A DNA stretch of 64,000 bases from Streptomyces canus. Its GTDB lineage: Bacteria; Actinomycetota; Actinomycetes; Streptomycetales; Streptomycetaceae. This document shows positions 1 to 8,779 of this stretch, one piece after another. The DNA lies in assembly GCF_041435015.1 (NCBI RefSeq), contig NZ_CP107989.1, positions 9,672,001 to 9,736,000 of the forward strand. The letters are read 5' to 3'. Every line of letters begins with the position of its first letter. Position 1 is the stretch's first letter. The notes beneath the pieces were generated by a model. The model searched no databases and was not told the DNA's origin. It saw nothing but the letters and a program-made list of their open reading frames with translations. The translations under genes and the position numbers were made by a program.

Positions 1-214
1 GACGAGCGCCAGGGCGTCCGTGCCGTATCACGGCCGTGACCACCAGGACCAGGAACGCCACACCGACGACAGGGGCGACGATCCCGGCAACGCGGTATCC
101 CGCGGCGAGCACGGCGGCCACCGCGCACACGGCTGCCACGACACCGGCGAAAGCGGGCAGCACGTCGCGGAACCTGGGCCCGTAGCGCCCCTGAGCCCGC
201 AGCGCGCGCACCAC
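1..214 (-). CDS. Small membrane protein, C-terminus off the left edge
   Basis: Reading leftwards from a GTG at 214 gives about 71 residues with no stop before the window edge. An arginine-rich start is followed by two hydrophobic stretches (about residues 20-42 and 45-62) separated by a Gly-Tyr-Arg turn, which looks like a helical hairpin, then a basic tail (RHGRPGAR). AGAGG lies 6 nt before the GTG, which supports this start. I do not recognise the family. It is divergent from the phosphatase that begins at 671, and nothing else seems to share its transcript inside the window. Confidence 0.5.
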   Translation of the reverse strand, partial: MVRALRAQGRYGPRFRDVLPAFAGVVAAVCAVAAVLAAGYRVAGIVAPVVGVAFLVLVVTAVIRHGRPGAR

Positions 215-670
215 ATGGTGCCTCTGTGATCGGCGTGACGGGACGAGGCCGGACGTCCACGATAGGCGTGCCACAGCCCAGCCCTCCCCATGCCGCCTGT
301 CTCCACCCGTGACTTCACGGATACCCAGTGCGCGGCCAAGTGCCTTGAAAGCAGGGGGGATTCGGCCACGCGTACCCGGCGCACGGAAGCGTCAGGGGGC
401 GCGAAGGTGTCGTGACTCCCCCTTCTCCACACTTGTCGCGAGCGCACACGCGCCGGGCGCACGCCAGGCAGACGCCACCGGTCACGTGGAGGATCCCGGC
501 GGTGACACAGGTCGCTTCCGCCCGCCCGGCCCTGCCGACCCGGTTGCGAGGTCTCGCTCACAGACGAGGCTGGATACATGGGTGCCGGGGCACACGGGAA
601 GGGCAGTACCGCCGAACGAAATGCCACCGACGGGCAAAGGGCGGCGGGCGACCAGCGAGGAGAGGAAGAC

Positions 671-2389
671 ATGACAGGCGCGGAGGACGCGGCGACCCCC
701 GGGAGACGAGCCACGGCCATGCCCGCGGCGGGGCTCACCGGGGCCCTGGAGGCCATCGGGACCGCGGCGTACGTCGTGGACGAGGAAGGCCGCGTCATCG
801 CCGTCAACGCCCACGCCGAACGCCTGCTGGTCCGGCCCGCCGAGGAGTTCCTCGGCCGCGACGCGCACGACCTGCTGCACCGGGACGCCCACGGCCACCC
901 CCTGCCGAGGAGCCGGTGCGATATGCGGCAGGCCTTCCACGCCGGGCGCACGGCCCAAACCGAGGGGGACCACTTCGAGCGCGGGGACGGCTCCTTGCTG
1001 CCCGTGTCATGGCTGATCACGCCGTACGTCGTGGACGGCCGGAAAGCCGGCACGCTCGTGCTCGTCCACGCCCAGCGCCCGCCGGAGCCCGCCAGACGAC
1101 CGGAGACGGCGGCCAACGCGCTGCCGGAACTCGAGCGGCTCGCACTGCTGGCCGAGACCACCACCCGCCTCACGTCCACGCTCGACATCGAGGAGACGCT
1201 CCGCCGGCTGCTGGACCTGGTGGTGCCCAGGCTGGCGGACTGGGCCGTCGTCGATCTGATCACCGAGCGCGACGAGGTGTGGCGCACCGCCGTCGTCCAC
1301 GCGGAGAACGACACCCTGGTGCACCACGAGGACCTCCAGGGACCGATGCCGCCGGTCCCGGAGGATTCGCCGATGCCCCTGTCCAGAGCCCTGCGCGGGG
1401 TCGCCTCGACGCTGGCCGGCCCGCAGACCTACCAGCAGGAACCGGATTCCGGTATCGCGGTGGAACAGCACCGGCTGTTCGAGGCCACCGGCATCCGCTC
1501 CGCCGCCATCGCCCCCATCCGCAGCACACGCGCGGTCCTGGGCGCACTGACCCTGGGCCGCGCCAAGGATCCGGTGAACTTCACCACCGCCGATCTCCCC
1601 CTGATAGAGGACATCGCCCGCCGTGCCGGACTGGCCCTGGACAACGCGCGTCTGTACCAGCGTCAGCGCAAGGTCGCCGAGACCATGCAGAACCACCTGC
1701 TGCCCCAGATGCCGCGGGTGCCCGGACTGCAGATGACGGCCCGCTACCTGCCCGCCCCCGATGCCTCACAGGTCGGCGGCGACTGGTACGACGCCTTCTC
1801 CCTCTCCGACGGCGCCACCGCACTGGCGGTCGGAGACGTCGTCGGCCACGACCTGGAGGCAGCGGCCGGCATGGCACAACTGCGCAACATGCTCCGCGCC
1901 TACGCCTGGGCCCACCAGGAACCGCCGAGCCGGATCGTCGCCCGGCTCGACGAGGCGGTCATGCACATCACCGACGTCACCATGGCCACCACGATCTTCG
2001 CCCGGATCGAGGAGCGGGACGACGGCCACTGGGAGCTGTCCTGGACCAACGCCGGCCACCCGCCACCCCTCCTGATCAGCCACGACGGCCTGGCCCGCTA
2101 CCTGACCGACGGGCACGGCATCCTCCTGGGCACCGGAGTCCGTACACCCCGTACCGACGCGACCGCCCCGCTGCCGCCCGGCTCCACCCTGCTGCTGTAC
2201 ACCGACGGCCTGATCGAGGCGCCCGGCCAAACCCTCGACGAGGGCCTGCAGCGCCTGCGCAGACACGCCGCCGCCCTCGCCCACCGCCCGCTGGCCTCCT
2301 TCACCGACCAGGTGCTGCGCCGGGTCCGGCACGTCACCAACGACGACGACGTCGCCCTCCTCGCCGTACGAGCACCCAGCCGAACATGA
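671..2389 (+). CDS. PAS-GAF-PP2C (SpoIIE-type) serine phosphatase, RsbU-like
   Basis: 572-residue cytoplasmic phosphatase of the RsbU/SpoIIE family, which dephosphorylates STAS anti-anti-sigma factors and so frees sigma factors under stress. Order: PAS domain about 25-130 (AAYVVDEEGRVIAVN), GAF about 155-310 (LTSTLDIEETLRRLLDLVV), PP2C about 340-565 with the metal-binding motifs GGDWYD (near 369), VGDVVGHD, NAGHPPP and YTDGLIE. The start at 671 follows GGAGAGGAAG; an in-frame GTG-like extension to 578 lacks a ribosome site. The sensory domains suggest a redox or small-molecule input, but no ligand can be read from sequence. It stands alone, transcribed away from the left-edge gene, about 150 nt before the DUF475 gene. 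Confidence 0.92.
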   Translation: MTGAEDAATPGRRATAMPAAGLTGALEAIGTAAYVVDEEGRVIAVNAHAERLLVRPAEEFLGRDAHDLLHRDAHGHPLPRSRCDMRQAFHAGRTAQTEGDHFERGDGSLLPVSWLITPYVVDGRKAGTLVLVHAQRPPEPARRPETAANALPELERLALLAETTTRLTSTLDIEETLRRLLDLVVPRLADWAVVDLITERDEVWRTAVVHAENDTLVHHEDLQGPMPPVPEDSPMPLSRALRGVASTLAGPQTYQQEPDSGIAVEQHRLFEATGIRSAAIAPIRSTRAVLGALTLGRAKDPVNFTTADLPLIEDIARRAGLALDNARLYQRQRKVAETMQNHLLPQMPRVPGLQMTARYLPAPDASQVGGDWYDAFSLSDGATALAVGDVVGHDLEAAAGMAQLRNMLRAYAWAHQEPPSRIVARLDEAVMHITDVTMATTIFARIEERDDGHWELSWTNAGHPPPLLISHDGLARYLTDGHGILLGTGVRTPRTDATAPLPPGSTLLLYTDGLIEAPGQTLDEGLQRLRRHAAALAHRPLASFTDQVLRRVRHVTNDDDVALLAVRAPSRT

Positions 2390-2535
2390 TCGGGGCAGCC
2401 GGTCCGACACCCGCCAGGGAGCCCGCGCCGGCACCCCGCGCCACCGCGGTGACGGACGACCGTGATAGACAACGCCCGTGACCCCACGGGCCATTTGCGC
2501 CCGCCACCCGGGCGACCGCCCGATGACAGGACTTG

Positions 2536-3663
2536 GTGCCAGTGATTTTGAAGACCTTTCGGTGGGCGTTCGCGGTCACCGCGCTCGGCCTGGCCGCAGG
2601 AGTGCTGTACGACGGCTGGGCCGCGTTCGGCATCGTGGCGATCCTGGCCGTGCTGGAGATCTCGCTGTCGTTCGACAACGCGGTGGTCAACGCCGGAATC
2701 CTGAAGAAGATGAACGCCTTCTGGCAGCGCATCTTCCTCACGGTCGGCGTACTGATCGCCGTGTTCGGCATGCGGCTGGTCTTCCCGGTCGTGATCGTCG
2801 CCATCACAGCGAAGCTCAATCCGTACGACGCGGTCCAGCTGGCCGTGACCGACAAGGACCGTTACCAGCAGCTGGTGACCGACGCGCATCCGGCGATCGC
2901 CGCGTTCGGTGGCATGTTCCTGCTGATGATCTTCCTGGACTTCATCTTCGAGGACCGGGACATCAAGTGGCTGGCCTGGCTGGAGCGGCCGCTCGCCAAG
3001 CTCGGCAAGGTCGACATGCTGTCGGTCTGCATCGCGCTGGTCGTCCTGCTGGTCACCGCGTTCACCTTCGCGACCCACGCCCACCAGCACGGCGGTGCAC
3101 ACGCCGACAAGGCCCAGACCGTCCTGATCTCCGGCATCGCGGGTCTGATCACCTACATGGTCGTCGGCGGTCTCTCCGGCTACTTCGAGAACAAACTCGA
3201 AGAGGAGGAGGAACGCGAGGAAGAAGCCGAACGCTCCGGCGGGACCCGATCGCCGGTCAAGCTGGCAGGTCAGGCGGCGTTCTTCATGTTCCTCTATCTC
3301 GAGGTTCTCGACGCCTCGTTCTCCTTCGACGGCGTGATCGGCGCGTTCGCCATCACCAACGACATCGTCCTGATGGCGCTGGGCCTCGGCATCGGCGCGA
3401 TGTACGTCCGGTCCCTGACCGTGTACCTGGTCCGCCAGGGCACCCTCGACGACTACGTCTACCTGGAGCACGGCGCCCACTACGCGATCGGCGCCCTCGC
3501 GGTGATCCTCATGGTCACCATCCAGTACCAGATCAACGAGATCATCACCGGTCTCGTCGGTGTCCTCCTGATCGGCTGGTCCTTCTGGTCCTCCGTGCGC
3601 CGCAACAAGGCGCTCTCGGCGGCCGAGGGGGAGACGGAGACGGACTCGGTCCCGGTGCCGTAG
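2536..3663 (+). CDS. DUF475 family integral membrane protein (TerC superfamily)
   Basis: About 375-residue polytopic membrane protein of the DUF475 branch of the TerC superfamily. Two half-repeats each carry an acidic helix typical of the family: LEISLSFDNAVVNAGIL near residue 45 and LEVLDASFSFDGVIGAF near 255. Between them a cytoplasmic loop holds a run of Glu/Arg (EEEEREEEAERSGG). TerC relatives are implicated in metal or tellurite stress and in membrane metalation; the exact role of DUF475 is unknown. The start is ambiguous among TTG 2533, GTG 2536 and GTG 2542; AGG lies 5 nt before 2536, and 2542 would give a start more like relatives I recall. It may be cotranscribed with the lipoprotein gene 70 nt downstream. 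Confidence 0.88.
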   Translation: MPVILKTFRWAFAVTALGLAAGVLYDGWAAFGIVAILAVLEISLSFDNAVVNAGILKKMNAFWQRIFLTVGVLIAVFGMRLVFPVVIVAITAKLNPYDAVQLAVTDKDRYQQLVTDAHPAIAAFGGMFLLMIFLDFIFEDRDIKWLAWLERPLAKLGKVDMLSVCIALVVLLVTAFTFATHAHQHGGAHADKAQTVLISGIAGLITYMVVGGLSGYFENKLEEEEEREEEAERSGGTRSPVKLAGQAAFFMFLYLEVLDASFSFDGVIGAFAITNDIVLMALGLGIGAMYVRSLTVYLVRQGTLDDYVYLEHGAHYAIGALAVILMVTIQYQINEIITGLVGVLLIGWSFWSSVRRNKALSAAEGETETDSVPVP

Positions 3664-3732
3664 GCCCGGACGGTCCGGCCCCCGCCGTCCGCCTCTGCCA
3701 TGGCTGGGGTGAACCGGGGCATCCGAGGCTGT

Positions 3733-4497
3733 ATGAAGGCGATGCCGACACGGCGCCTGACGCGCCTGATGGTGGTACTGGCGCTGCTGCCCCTCGCCGG
3801 GGCGTGCAGCGACGATGACGGCGGGGAATCCGGCGGCCCGCCGGCGGCGGGAACCTTCCGCGCGGCGGGCTCCGGAGACCACGTGGTGATCGCCACCGAC
3901 AACGGCCTGCGGCTGCGCCCGGCCGACGGCCGCGGCGTCACCGTCGACGACCGCGTCGACGAGCACTGGTCCCACCGCGGGAAGGTGTGGACGCTCGACC
4001 TGTCGTGCGCCGACCGGACCACGGGCGACGAGGGCTGCCCCAGGATGCCGTACGTGGAAGTCCCCGACGGTGTGAGGGTCACGGCCACCGCCCGCAACGC
4101 CGGCGTCGACGTGGCGGGCGTCGCCGCCGCGCTGGACATCACGACCGTCAACGGCGATGTGACGGTGACCCGTTCCGGACGCGCCGACGCCGACCTGCGG
4201 CTGTCCACCCGCAACGGCTCGGTGCGCGCGACGAGCGTGGCAGCGGAGCGGGTGCACGCGGCAACCACGAACGGCGACGTGGTGGTGGGATGTGCCGCGG
4301 TCCCGTCGGGCGTCAGCGCCGCGACCGTCAACGGCTCGGTCGACGTCACCGTGCCCCACGACAGCCCGGCCTACCGGGTCACCGCCTCCACCGACAACGG
4401 CCGCGCCGCGGTGGCCGTCCCAGTACAACGCGCCGACCGCAACCACACCATGACGCTGACCACGGTCAACGGCGACGTCGACGCCCGCCGGGACTGA
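3733..4497 (+). CDS. Secreted lipoprotein with DUF4097 beta-solenoid domain
   Basis: 254-residue putative lipoprotein. A basic N-terminus and hydrophobic core end in LAGAC (Cys25), a lipobox-like site, then an Asp/Gly-rich linker. The body is a DUF4097-type repeat: TVNGDV, TRNGSV, TTNGDV, TVNGSV, TDNGRA and TVNGDV recur every 20-25 residues, the pattern of a right-handed beta-solenoid. Function unknown; such proteins occur beside stress and envelope genes. ATG 3733 follows GAGG by 4 nt; ATG 3700 is an alternative without a clear ribosome site. Three cysteines in the mature part could form a disulphide outside the cell. Confidence 0.8.
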   Translation: MKAMPTRRLTRLMVVLALLPLAGACSDDDGGESGGPPAAGTFRAAGSGDHVVIATDNGLRLRPADGRGVTVDDRVDEHWSHRGKVWTLDLSCADRTTGDEGCPRMPYVEVPDGVRVTATARNAGVDVAGVAAALDITTVNGDVTVTRSGRADADLRLSTRNGSVRATSVAAERVHAATTNGDVVVGCAAVPSGVSAATVNGSVDVTVPHDSPAYRVTASTDNGRAAVAVPVQRADRNHTMTLTTVNGDVDARRD

Positions 4498-4778
4498 TCC
4501 GGGCCGGAGAGCAGCGTCCGTGCGGTGACGACCGGCGGTCTCGGTCTCCCGTCCTGGAAGCCCGACGTGTGCCGAGAGAAGAGCTGAACGGGAGGCGGGT
4601 TTGGGCCGGGGCGGCCCGGGCAGACGGGCGGCAGGTGCTTGGGATCACAGGCCCACCGCGGAAGCGGCCGAATGCGGCTCTCCTTGGTGTGTCCGCCGAG
4701 GCCTCTCCCGCGACAGTCCGAGTGACGCGGCGGATGGGACCGCCCTCACTCCCCCCTGCGCAGATGGAGGAGCGAATC

Positions 4779-5009
4779 ATGCTCATGGCCCACCCCGCCC
4801 TTCTGACCGACCTGCTCGAGCGCTACGAGGCGCTGCGTGTTCTGCACGCGGAGGAGGGCAGCGTCGGGGCCCGTCAGCGCCTCGAGGATGTGTCCTACAC
4901 CCTGTGCATCGCCACCGGCACCCGTGACATCGACTCCGCCCTGGCAGCTGCCCGCCGTCAGCTGTCCGGCGCCCGCCCCGACGACGACGCGCTGATGGCG
5001 GACGCGTGA
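4779..5009 (+). CDS. DUF5133 domain-containing small protein
   Basis: 76-residue soluble protein beginning MLMAHPALLTDLLERYEALR and continuing with LEDVSYTLCIATGTRDIDSALAAAR, the signature of the actinobacterial DUF5133 family. The family has no established biochemical role, but members are often found beside anti-sigma or stress genes. GGAGG lies 8 nt before the ATG. It starts 282 nt after the lipoprotein gene, so it probably has its own promoter. Predicted mostly helical, with no membrane segment. Confidence 0.85.
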   Translation: MLMAHPALLTDLLERYEALRVLHAEEGSVGARQRLEDVSYTLCIATGTRDIDSALAAARRQLSGARPDDDALMADA

Positions 5010-5120
5010 CGTGAGTGGCGCGAGCCGACCGGATACTCGGGTGATCCGCCGAACACCGGTCGGCGGCTGCCCGCCGTACCGAGGGCTGTCATCTGCCGAG
5101 AACCCAAGGAGCCACAGATC

Positions 5121-5273
5121 ATGACGGACGTGTCCGGTACCGGTCCCGCTCCGGCGGACGACCGCAAGGTGCTCACCAACCGCCAGGGCCACCCGGTCCA
5201 CGACAACCAGAACCAGCGCACCGTCGGCGCCCGCGGGCCCGCCACGCTGGAGAACTACGTCGTGACCCGCTGA
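5121..5273 (+). pseudogene. Catalase N-terminal stub (50 residues, premature stop)
   Basis: Starts ATG with AAGGAG 9 nt upstream and reads 50 codons to TGA. Residues 17-46 match the N-terminal arm of clade 3-like monofunctional catalases: [27 protein letters not shown]. In intact catalases LENY leads into the F-x-REKIPERVVHARG heme-pocket segment; here it is replaced by VVTR and a stop, and no catalase sequence follows. Either a remnant after deletion of about 90 percent of the gene, or a stub still translated because its ribosome site survives. The next gene starts 80 nt downstream. Confidence 0.7.
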
Positions 5274-5352
5274 TCCACAGTGAACGGGGGCGGCACCGAT
5301 ACCGACAACATGAGATCGTTGGGCCACCGATCCGTGAGAGGCGACCCGGACG

Positions 5353-6702
5353 ATGAACGAGGTGGAGCCGGACGGCTCCGGTACCGCGGCGCGGACGCTG
5401 GCCAGGCTGGCTCTGCTCTGCCTGGCGGGCGTGGTGGCGGCGGTCGTGGCCGCGGGCCAGTGGCTGCTCCTGCTGCTGGGTCTGGTGGGGCTCTGCCTGG
5501 CCGGCGCGGGCATCTGGTGGGCTGTGGCACATCGGGGTGTGGCGCGGCTGTGCGGCGCCCTGCTGGCCGTCGCCGCGCCCGTCGCCGTCCTGGTCCTGTA
5601 CGCGGTGTCCGGCCTGTGGCCGTTCGCGGCGGCGGCGCTGGGCCTGTGGACGGCGGCACTGGCCTGCGCGAGAAGCGCGCTGCGCCGACTGCGGACACCC
5701 CGTGGCATGCACTCGCATCCGGTCCGGCCGCCCCGCAGACCGGTGCTGATCATGAACCCGCTGTCGGGCGGCGGGAAGGTCGCCGAGCACGGCCTTGTGG
5801 AGCGGGCTGAGGCGTTGGGTGCCCGAGTGATCCTGCTCGACGTGGACAACGACCCCGATCCGGCGGCTCTGGCTCGCCAGGCCGTCGCGGAGGGCGCGGA
5901 TCTGCTCGGCGTGGCCGGTGGTGACGGCACCCAGGCCCTGGTGGCGGCGGTGGCCGCCGAACACGATGTGCCGTTCGTGGTCCTCGCCGCCGGAACCCGC
6001 AACCACTTCGCGATGGACCTGGGCCTGGACCGCGACGATCCGGCAAGCGGGCTCAAGGCTCTCTCGCACGGTGTGGAGATCCGTGTCGATCTGGGCGACG
6101 TGGCGGGTCGGCCCTTCGTGAACACGGTCTCGTTCGGGACGTACGCGGAGATCGTGCAGAGGCCCGAATACCGCGAGGCCAAGGCGTCCACCACTCTCGA
6201 CGTGCTGCCGGACCTGCTGGCCGGCGAGGCCGGAGCACAGCTGACCGCCACGGCGGACGACCAGCGCCTCGAAGCCCCGCACGCGCTGCTGGTGAGCAAC
6301 AACCCCTACGTGCAGGCCGGCCCGATGGGCGTCGGACGACGATCCCACCTGGACGGAGGCCGACTCGGCGTGATCAGCCTGCGGATCGAGGGCGCCGCAC
6401 AGGCCGCCGAAGTCGCGCTGCGGGGCGAACGCGCCAGCGGGATCACCTCCTCGACCTCGCGCCGGGTGGTCGTCGAGGCCGACGCGGAGACCATCCCGGT
6501 GGCCGTGGACGGCGAAGCGCTGCTGCTGCCCCAGCCGGTCGTGTGCACCGTACGCCCCAAGGCCCTGCGGGTTCGGGTACCGAGAAACCGTCCCGGCGCG
6601 CCGTACACTGCCCCGTCCGTCGACTGGCGCCGTGTCGTCCGACTGGCCCTCAAACGGACTCCCTTCCCGGCCGTCAAGAACCAGGAGCAGAGCGATGCTT
6701 GA
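5353..6702 (+). CDS. Diacylglycerol kinase-family lipid kinase with N-terminal membrane domain
   Basis: 449 residues. The first 110 hold about four hydrophobic helices; from residue 135 there is a DAGK catalytic domain (YegS/DgkB/LCB5 type) with the nucleotide-binding motif NPLSGGGK, the signature VAGGDGTQA and the AAGTRNHFA segment. The expected reaction is ATP-dependent phosphorylation of a lipid alcohol such as diacylglycerol or undecaprenol. It overlaps the downstream PAP2 phosphatase gene by 8 nt, so kinase and phosphatase are probably made together, a common pairing in lipid or polyprenol recycling. The N-terminal membrane part is an addition relative to minimal soluble YegS-like kinases. 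Confidence 0.9.
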   Translation: MNEVEPDGSGTAARTLARLALLCLAGVVAAVVAAGQWLLLLLGLVGLCLAGAGIWWAVAHRGVARLCGALLAVAAPVAVLVLYAVSGLWPFAAAALGLWTAALACARSALRRLRTPRGMHSHPVRPPRRPVLIMNPLSGGGKVAEHGLVERAEALGARVILLDVDNDPDPAALARQAVAEGADLLGVAGGDGTQALVAAVAAEHDVPFVVLAAGTRNHFAMDLGLDRDDPASGLKALSHGVEIRVDLGDVAGRPFVNTVSFGTYAEIVQRPEYREAKASTTLDVLPDLLAGEAGAQLTATADDQRLEAPHALLVSNNPYVQAGPMGVGRRSHLDGGRLGVISLRIEGAAQAAEVALRGERASGITSSTSRRVVVEADAETIPVAVDGEALLLPQPVVCTVRPKALRVRVPRNRPGAPYTAPSVDWRRVVRLALKRTPFPAVKNQEQSDA

Positions 6703-7309
6703 CCGACCGCAGCGCCAACAGCGAACCTCCCGCGAGCTGTTGCGGGATCTCGCCGCCCTCGACCAGGCGCTGTACGAGGCCGTGACGGTCACCAGGACAC
6801 CGGCCCTGGACTACGCCCTGCGGCGGCTGTCGGCCGCGGCGGACCACTCCAAGATCTCGTTCACGATCGCCGGACTGCTCGCCCTGTGCCCCGGACGGCC
6901 CCGGCGCGCCGCCGCCCTCGGGGTCGCGGCCATCGGTGTCGCCTCGGCGAGCGCGAACATGCTCGGCAAGCGCCTGGTCCGGCGACCGCGTCCGCACCGG
7001 GCCGAGGACTCGCCGTTTCCGGGGCGGCACGTGCCGATGCCGGAGTCCGCGTCCTTCCCCTCGGGGCACACGGCGTCCGCGGTCGCGTTCGCGGCGGCGG
7101 TAGGGCCCGCGCTTCCCGTCGCCACGGTGCCGCTGGGCCTGTTGGCCTGCGCGGTGGGCTACTCACGGATCCACACCGGGGTGCACTATCCGGGCGACGT
7201 GGTCGCCGGTGCCGTACTGGGCACCGGAGCGGCCGCCGCGGTCCTCGCGGCCGCCGGATGGCAGGGGCGGGGCGGGGGCGGTTTCCGTCTCTCGCGGCCG
7301 ACCCGCTGA
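6695..7309 (+). CDS. PAP2-family membrane phosphatase
   Basis: 204-residue type 2 phosphatidic acid phosphatase. All three family motifs are intact: KRLVRRPRP (KX6RP), FPSGHTAS (PSGH) and SRIHTGVHYPGD (SRX5HX3D), set among four to five hydrophobic helices. Likely substrates are phosphatidic acid or an undecaprenyl pyrophosphate. The ATG at 6695 lies inside the end of the lipid kinase gene with GGAG 8 nt before it, so the two are translationally coupled. An in-frame upstream start at 6632 lies deep in the kinase gene and is not needed. Confidence 0.92.
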   Translation: MLDRPQRQQRTSRELLRDLAALDQALYEAVTVTRTPALDYALRRLSAAADHSKISFTIAGLLALCPGRPRRAAALGVAAIGVASASANMLGKRLVRRPRPHRAEDSPFPGRHVPMPESASFPSGHTASAVAFAAAVGPALPVATVPLGLLACAVGYSRIHTGVHYPGDVVAGAVLGTGAAAAVLAAAGWQGRGGGGFRLSRPTR

Positions 7310-7503
7310 ATGACCCTCGACATGAGCCGCGGCGCGGCGTTCGTCAGTTGGCCGCTCTGCGGCGCGACCACGCGGTCCTGGGGCCTCGGCCCGCAGTGCG
7401 CGCGCCCGCGGCCTCCGCGACATCCGATGGGCGTGCTGTCTCGCCTGCTTCCGTTGGTGCGGCGTCAGTTGCTGCCGCACGCCGCTGTCGTAGTGATAGG
7501 ACG

Positions 7504-7519
7504 CAGGACACGTGTCCTG
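7504..7519. promoter_or_regulatory. Perfect 16-bp palindrome, putative operator
   Basis: CAGGACACGTGTCCTG is its own reverse complement and lies in a gene-free stretch 150 nt upstream of the lipoprotein-like gene. Length and symmetry fit a dimeric repressor site such as a TetR-family operator; no regulator can be assigned from the window. Confidence 0.4.
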
Positions 7520-7529
7520 TTCCGTACTT

Positions 7530-7561
7530 GTGCCGCACCGGCAGGCCGTCCGGTGCGGCAC
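7530..7561. terminator. 12-bp stem hairpin without U-tract
   Basis: GTGCCGCACCGG and its exact complement CCGGTGCGGCAC flank an 8-nt loop. GC-rich hairpins without a T run often end transcripts in Streptomyces, so it may terminate the kinase/PAP2 transcript. It could equally act with the palindrome 10 nt upstream. Confidence 0.45.
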
Positions 7562-7666
7562 ACGAGCGTCGGCGACCGCGTATATCGGGCTGTGGGTGGG
7601 GCAAGCGGGGCCGGCAGCGAGGACCGGTCCGCCTCGTAGGGGCAGCCACAGTCCTCGCCCGCTCAG

Positions 7667-8392
7667 GTGGTCCAGGCGACCAACAAGAAGACCGCGCAGG
7701 CGAAGACGGCCCGCATCAAGCCGGCGACCACCGTCGCCGCGGGCGGCAACAGCGAGACGACCACCGGTTCCGGCGTGCTGGACCTGCACGACGGTACGAG
7801 CCGTATGCGGCTGGGCCAGGGCGGGCAGCAGCTCGAACAGCGGATCGTGAACCAGGTTCTGTACCAGAAGCCCCCTGCGGCAAGCGGCCAACTGCCCGAG
7901 GGCAAGAGCTGGATGAAGGTGGACCTGCAGCGACTGAATCGCTCGCAGGGCGCCGGTGGCCCCACGATGAGCGACCCGGCGAATTCCTTCGCCTACACCA
8001 AGTCCCTGTCCGAGAAGGACGTGCGGAAGGTGGGCGAGGAGACCGTGAACGGCGTGTCCACCACGCACTACCGGGTCGATCTCGACCTGTCGAAGCCGGC
8101 CGAGGGCGATTCGGCCCAAGAGCGGAAGCTGCGCGCGCAGTTGGGCGACGACGTGCCCGTCGATCTCTGGATCGACGAGGACGGGCTCACCCGCCGTCAG
8201 CAGATCCGGATGATCGTCAAGGACACTGCGCAGACCGGCGGGACCGGCGCCCGGCAGGCGCAGGCGAAGGTCGTCATGGACTTCAGCGGCTTCGCCACCG
8301 ACGTCGAGGTTGCCGCGCCTCCGGCCGCCGACACCGTCGACATGACCGACAAGGTGTCGGGGCGGAGCGGAACGAGCTCGCAGACGAACTGA
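7667..8392 (+). CDS. LppX/LolA-like lipoprotein domain lacking its signal peptide
   Basis: 241 residues from GTG 7667. The sequence (VVQATNKKTAQAKTARIK, then alternating strands such as TTTGSGVLDLHDGTSRMRL and DLWIDEDGLTRRQQIRMIV) matches the mature part of actinobacterial lipoproteins with an LppX/LprG/LolA-like fold, which bind lipids or acyl chains at the membrane face. Such proteins normally begin with a lipobox signal peptide about 35 residues earlier. Here the frame is closed by TAG at 7637, only 10 codons upstream, and no lipobox appears in the other two forward frames. It is therefore probably 5'-truncated and mislocalised, or a recent pseudogene; the remaining frame is intact. No good ribosome site precedes the GTG. 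Confidence 0.6.
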   Translation: MVQATNKKTAQAKTARIKPATTVAAGGNSETTTGSGVLDLHDGTSRMRLGQGGQQLEQRIVNQVLYQKPPAASGQLPEGKSWMKVDLQRLNRSQGAGGPTMSDPANSFAYTKSLSEKDVRKVGEETVNGVSTTHYRVDLDLSKPAEGDSAQERKLRAQLGDDVPVDLWIDEDGLTRRQQIRMIVKDTAQTGGTGARQAQAKVVMDFSGFATDVEVAAPPAADTVDMTDKVSGRSGTSSQTN

Positions 8393-8485
8393 CCCGCTCG
8401 TCAGGCAGGCATACCGCAACTGCGTGACGGTACGCGGTGCCCGGTCCGGCGGCTGGTGGATGTCGATCGGGGTACACGGGTCGGC

Positions 8486-8779
8486 ATGACACACACCGAC
8501 GACACCACGGCGGCCAGGGCCGCAAGGCAGCTGCGCCGCATCCGGGCCTTCTACGCGGCCGGCGTCGTCCTGTGGACGGCATCGTCAGCCTGGACGATGG
8601 GGGATTCTCCCGGCAGCCGGCCCATGTGGACCTCCTTGCTGCTCCTGGCCGTGTTCACGGGGCTGCTGGCCATGGCCTGCCGGTGGCTGCGGCGCCTCGG
8701 GTCCACCGGGTCGGCCCGGCCTTCTCGCCACGTCGCACTTTCCGGGAGGGCCGGGCGTCACGCGATGTCCAAGCCCTGA
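8486..8779 (+). CDS. Small two-helix membrane protein
   Basis: 97 residues from ATG 8486. After a hydrophilic start (MTHTDDTTAARAARQLRRIR) come two predicted membrane helices, about residues 24-42 and 54-73, then a basic tail. Small proteins of this layout are common in Streptomyces and uncharacterised. The ribosome site is weak, and the start is chosen because the helix-flanking basic segment begins there. It follows the lipoprotein-like gene by 93 nt. Confidence 0.6.
   Translation: MTHTDDTTAARAARQLRRIRAFYAAGVVLWTASSAWTMGDSPGSRPMWTSLLLLAVFTGLLAMACRWLRRLGSTGSARPSRHVALSGRAGRHAMSKP

Larger units (their letters stand above)
7310..7666. other. Non-coding stretch with two inverted repeats
   Basis: 357 nt between the PAP2 gene and the lipoprotein-like gene. 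No reading frame here looks like protein. It holds a perfect 16-bp palindrome (7504-7519) and a 12-bp hairpin (7530-7561), both listed separately. The in-frame stop TAG at 7637 lies just upstream of the next gene. Confidence 0.6.

Noticed and set aside
2098..4446. A 782-codon open frame on the minus strand
   Set aside because: It spans antisense to three clearly real genes (phosphatase, DUF475, lipoprotein) and is Arg/His/Asp-rich noise.
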